A stretch of DNA of 6,684 nucleotides from JAISGQ01 sp045604965. Lineage in GTDB: Bacteria > Bacillota > Clostridia > Oscillospirales > Acutalibacteraceae. Location of the stretch: contig JAZUPB010000017.1 of the NCBI GenBank assembly GCA_045604965.1, positions 1 through 6,684 of the forward strand, written 5' to 3'. Under the pieces are notes generated by a model. That model was not told the origin of the DNA and ran no database searches. It saw nothing but the letters and a program-made list of their open reading frames with translations. The position numbers and the translations under genes are program-made. Positions 5,386-6,684 of this stretch are shown here, piece after piece. The stretch's first letter is position 1. Each line of letters begins with the position of its first letter.

Positions 5386-5844
5386 ATGCTTAATACTGTA
5401 ATTATCATGGGCAGGCTCACCGCCGATCCCGAAATGAGATCTACAGCGTCCGGTCTCCCGGTTGCAAGCTTTACTCTCGCAGTTGACAGAGATTTTCAGT
5501 CTAACGGAGCGGAGAGAGCAACCGATTTTATTGATGTAGTTGCATGGCGTCAGAGAGCTGAATTTGTGTCGAAGTATTTCCGCAAGGGTCAGCAGATGGC
5601 AGTCAAGGGTTCACTTCAGACTCGCAGCTACACAGACAAGGACGGAAATAAGCGCAGAGCTTGGGAAGTAGTTGCAGATAATGTATACTTCGCAGACTCC
5701 AAGCGTGATTCCGGTTCATCCGAAGGCGCAACCTACGGCAGCAACGCTTCCTACAGCAATGCAGCAAGCGAGCAGCCTGCGTCCTTCTCAAACGGCGCAT
5801 CTGAGGATTTCACACCGATAATCGATGATGATCTGCCGTTCTAA
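5386..5844 (+). CDS. ssb: Single-stranded DNA-binding protein
   Basis: The 152-aa SSB coats single-stranded DNA during replication, recombination and repair, acting as a homotetramer in bacteria. The OB fold covers residues 1-105: MLNTVIIMGRLTADPEMRST, then ATDFIDVVAWRQRAEFVSKYFRKG, VKGSLQTRSY and RRAWEVVADNVYF. A flexible Ser/Asn/Ala-rich linker (107-143) leads to the acidic tip DDDLPF (147-152), which recruits partner proteins such as RecO, PriA and Pol III subunits. The ribosome binding site AAGGAGG (5372-5378) overlaps the rpsF stop codon, pointing to coupled expression. Its place between rpsF and rpsR is the classical bacterial arrangement. rpsR starts 44 nt after its stop. Confidence 0.98.
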   Translation: MLNTVIIMGRLTADPEMRSTASGLPVASFTLAVDRDFQSNGAERATDFIDVVAWRQRAEFVSKYFRKGQQMAVKGSLQTRSYTDKDGNKRRAWEVVADNVYFADSKRDSGSSEGATYGSNASYSNAASEQPASFSNGASEDFTPIIDDDLPF

Positions 5845-5888
5845 AACATAAAATTATCTGATATAATAAATGAAAGGAGTTCTGTGAA

Positions 5889-6140
5889 ATGGCTGACAGA
5901 CCCGAGAGACCCGATCGCCGCGGCGGTCGTAAAGGTCGTAAAAAGTTCTGTGCTTTCTGCATGGATGGTATCACCAACATTGACTATAAGGACGTAAACA
6001 AGCTTCGCAAGTATATGTCCGAGAGAGCAAAGATCGTTCCCAGAAGAGTAACCGGTACCTGCGCACATCATCAGAGACAGCTTACCACTGCTATCAAGCG
6101 CGCAAGACACGTTGCACTTCTTCCTTACACCAACGACTAA
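5889..6140 (+). CDS. rpsR: 30S ribosomal protein S18 (bS18), zinc-binding form
   Basis: The 83-aa protein is full length for bS18, which forms a heterodimer with S6 on 16S rRNA. A basic N-terminal tail (RPERPDRRGGRKGRKK, 4-19) is followed by CAFC (21-24), the conserved core IDYKDVNKLRKYMSERAKIVPRRVTGTCAHHQRQL (31-65) and AIKRARHVALLPYT (68-81). C21, C24, C58 and H61 make a likely Zn-ribbon; species lacking these residues use a Zn-free version, so this is the C+ type whose use may depend on zinc supply. AAAGGAG at 5873-5879 sets the start. It is the last gene of the operon and is followed by a strong terminator. Confidence 0.98.
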   Translation: MADRPERPDRRGGRKGRKKFCAFCMDGITNIDYKDVNKLRKYMSERAKIVPRRVTGTCAHHQRQLTTAIKRARHVALLPYTND

Positions 6141-6148
6141 TAATGCTT

Positions 6149-6180
6149 AAAGCCTCCGCTTATGCGGAGGCTTTGTTATA
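6149..6180 (+). terminator. Intrinsic terminator of the rpsF-ssb-rpsR operon
   Basis: AAAGCCTCCGC (6149-6159) and GCGGAGGCTTT (6164-6174) form a perfect 11-bp GC-rich stem with a TTAT loop. The T tail after the stem is broken (GTTAT), but the T run inside the 3' arm serves the same purpose. Confidence 0.9.
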
Positions 6181-6237
6181 CATCAGCGTAAGAGAGAAAA
6201 ACATTTTGTTTTTTGCCTCGAAAAATGGAAATAACTA

Positions 6238-6265
6238 TTGACAAAGCAGAAATTTCTGATATAAT
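6238..6265 (+). promoter_or_regulatory. Promoter of tRNA-Gly
   Basis: A perfect TTGACA (6238-6243) and a perfect TATAAT (6260-6265) are separated by 16 bp. Transcription should start near 6272, leaving a 5' leader of only about 9 nt before the mature tRNA. Confidence 0.88.
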
Positions 6266-6280
6266 ATCTTTCGTTGACAC

Positions 6281-6356
6281 GCGGAATTAGCTCATCTGGT
6301 AGAGCGCCACCTTGCCAAGGTGGAGGTAGCGAGTTCGAGCCTCGTATTCCGCTCCA
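6281..6356 (+). tRNA. tRNA-Gly (anticodon GCC)
   Basis: This 76-nt cloverleaf has an acceptor stem GCGGAAT/ATTCCGC, a D arm GCTCATCTGGTAGAGC, an anticodon stem CCACC/GGTGG with loop TTGCCAA (anticodon GCC, reading GGC/GGU), a variable loop AGGTA, a T stem GCGAG/CTCGT (one G-U) with loop TTCGAGC, discriminator T and an encoded CCA. It is a monocistronic tRNA gene with its own promoter and terminator. Confidence 0.97.
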
Positions 6357-6358
6357 TA

Positions 6359-6390
6359 GGACCTGACGCTTTTGCGTCATGTCTTTTTAT
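6359..6390 (+). terminator. Intrinsic terminator of tRNA-Gly
   Basis: TGACGC (6364-6369) and GCGTCA (6374-6379) enclose a TTTT loop. Outer pairs GAC/GTC (6360-6362 with 6381-6383) extend the stem past a C-T mismatch, and TTTTTAT follows. Confidence 0.88.
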
Positions 6391-6410
6391 GTAAATTTCA
6401 TTTTTTTCAC

Positions 6411-6439
6411 TTGCTTAAATCTAAAATTTGATGTATAAT
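6411..6439 (+). promoter_or_regulatory. Promoter of the PHP-domain gene
   Basis: TTGCTT (6411-6416) and a perfect TATAAT (6434-6439) are 17 bp apart. The expected start near 6445-6447 gives an unusually long leader of about 160 nt before the ATG at 6608. Confidence 0.7.
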
Positions 6440-6444
6440 ACAAT

Positions 6445-6607
6445 CGAGGGAATTTGTCCTTGTTTTTAGATTTACAAAACTGCCTTGCAGCGGTCTGTAT
6501 ATGATTAAGGGTATAAATGCCGCCCGAGTGTTATCGCTGTGCGGCTTGTAATGATGAAATAACACAGCTTCGACCGCTGTGAAAGTGCTCTGAAAGGAGA
6601 ATATAAT
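6445..6607 (+). promoter_or_regulatory. Long structured 5' leader of the PHP gene, candidate cis-regulatory RNA
   Basis: An outer stem of 11 bp joins 6485-6495 with 6572-6582 (core CAGCGGTC/GACCGCTG plus two G-U pairs and a U-A). Inside it, GCCGC (6519-6523) pairs with GCGGC (6541-6545), and GTGTTAT (6528-6534) pairs with ATAACAC (6559-6565). These two inner helices interleave and so would form an H-type pseudoknot with connecting segments of 4, 6 and 13 nt. An alternative hairpin CACAGC/GCTGTG (6563-6568 with 6576-6581) would break the outer stem and one pseudoknot helix. The ribosome binding site AAAGGAG (6593-6599) lies just after it. No T-rich terminator follows the alternative hairpin. 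It does not match a riboswitch class recognised by eye. Confidence 0.5.
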
Positions 6608-6684
6608 ATGCCCGCAGATTTGCATTGTCACACCAAAATTTCAGACGGTTCAACAGGCCTTGATGAACTGGTGGCGATAGCAAA
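6608..6684 (+). CDS. PHP-domain metal-dependent phosphoesterase, partial (5' end only)
   Basis: Only 25 codons are inside the window: MPADLHCHTKISDGS, then TGLDELVAIA. The motif DLHCHTKISDGS (4-15) is the first metal-binding motif of the PHP domain: H6 and H8 are ligands, and D13-G14 belongs to the usual SDG turn. PHP proteins hydrolyse phosphate esters using two or three metal ions; families include small stand-alone phosphatases, histidinol phosphatase and polymerase-associated domains. A motif this close to the N-terminus suggests a stand-alone phosphoesterase, but substrate cannot be told from this fragment. AAAGGAG at 6593-6599, 8 nt before the ATG, fixes the start. Expression is probably shaped by the long structured leader before it. 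Confidence 0.85.
   Translation, partial: MPADLHCHTKISDGSTGLDELVAIA

Noticed and set aside
5862..5867. TATAAT between ssb and rpsR as an internal promoter
   Set aside because: The position 17 bp upstream (TTCTAA) is not a -35 box, and the AT-rich gap makes a chance match likely; operon transcription from 4964-4992 is sufficient.
6183..6380. Minus-strand 65-aa ORF over tRNA-Gly
   Set aside because: Antisense reading of a tRNA gene (GIRGSNSLPPPWQGGALP is a typical artefact).
6447..6467. Possible early terminator AGGGA/TCCTT followed by GTTTTT in the PHP leader
   Set aside because: Only 5 bp with a G-U pair and right at the transcription start; too weak and too early to call.

Overview
The window looks like chromosomal DNA from a low-to-mid-GC Gram-positive anaerobe of the class Clostridia, most like a Ruminococcus-type gut bacterium (Oscillospiraceae). 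This is inferred from strong AAGGAGG-type ribosome binding sites, sigma-A promoters of the TTGACA-17-TATAAT kind, CCA-encoding tRNA genes, an rpsF-ssb-rpsR operon with a Zn-binding S18, and accessory proteins typical of that group (a DUF3793 protein, a lamin-tail-domain protein, a short manganese catalase). No mobile element, CRISPR array or phage gene is seen.

Layout. Positions 1-280 hold the start of a minus-strand helix-turn-helix regulator with its own promoter. Positions 342-656 are AT-rich and contain no supported gene. A strong promoter at 657-685 then drives a tRNA-Thr(UGU)/tRNA-Tyr(GUA) pair, which ends in a very strong terminator. Next come three plus-strand genes: a nucleoside-phosphorylase-family enzyme (1037-1786), a 114-aa protein of unknown function (1849-2193) and a manganese catalase (2295-2963) followed by a terminator. 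A DUF3793 gene (3146-3697) has its own promoter and two nearly identical inverted repeats in its leader. A membrane-anchored protein with two lamin-tail domains follows (3813-4943).

The conserved part of the window is the rpsF-ssb-rpsR operon (5083-6140), with a strong promoter, a structured leader and an intrinsic terminator. A single tRNA-Gly(GCC) gene with its own promoter and terminator comes next. The window ends with the first 25 codons of a PHP-domain phosphoesterase, which lies behind a leader of about 160 nt with riboswitch-like folding potential.

How the parts fit: the tRNAs and the S6/SSB/S18 operon are translation and replication housekeeping. The catalase removes peroxide, and the DUF3793 gene may be metal regulated, judging by operator-like repeats. 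The other genes are separate small transcription units. The observations most worth following are the pseudoknot-capable leader before the PHP gene (6445-6607) and the paired GTTAGC/GCTAAC repeats before the DUF3793 gene (3078-3128).
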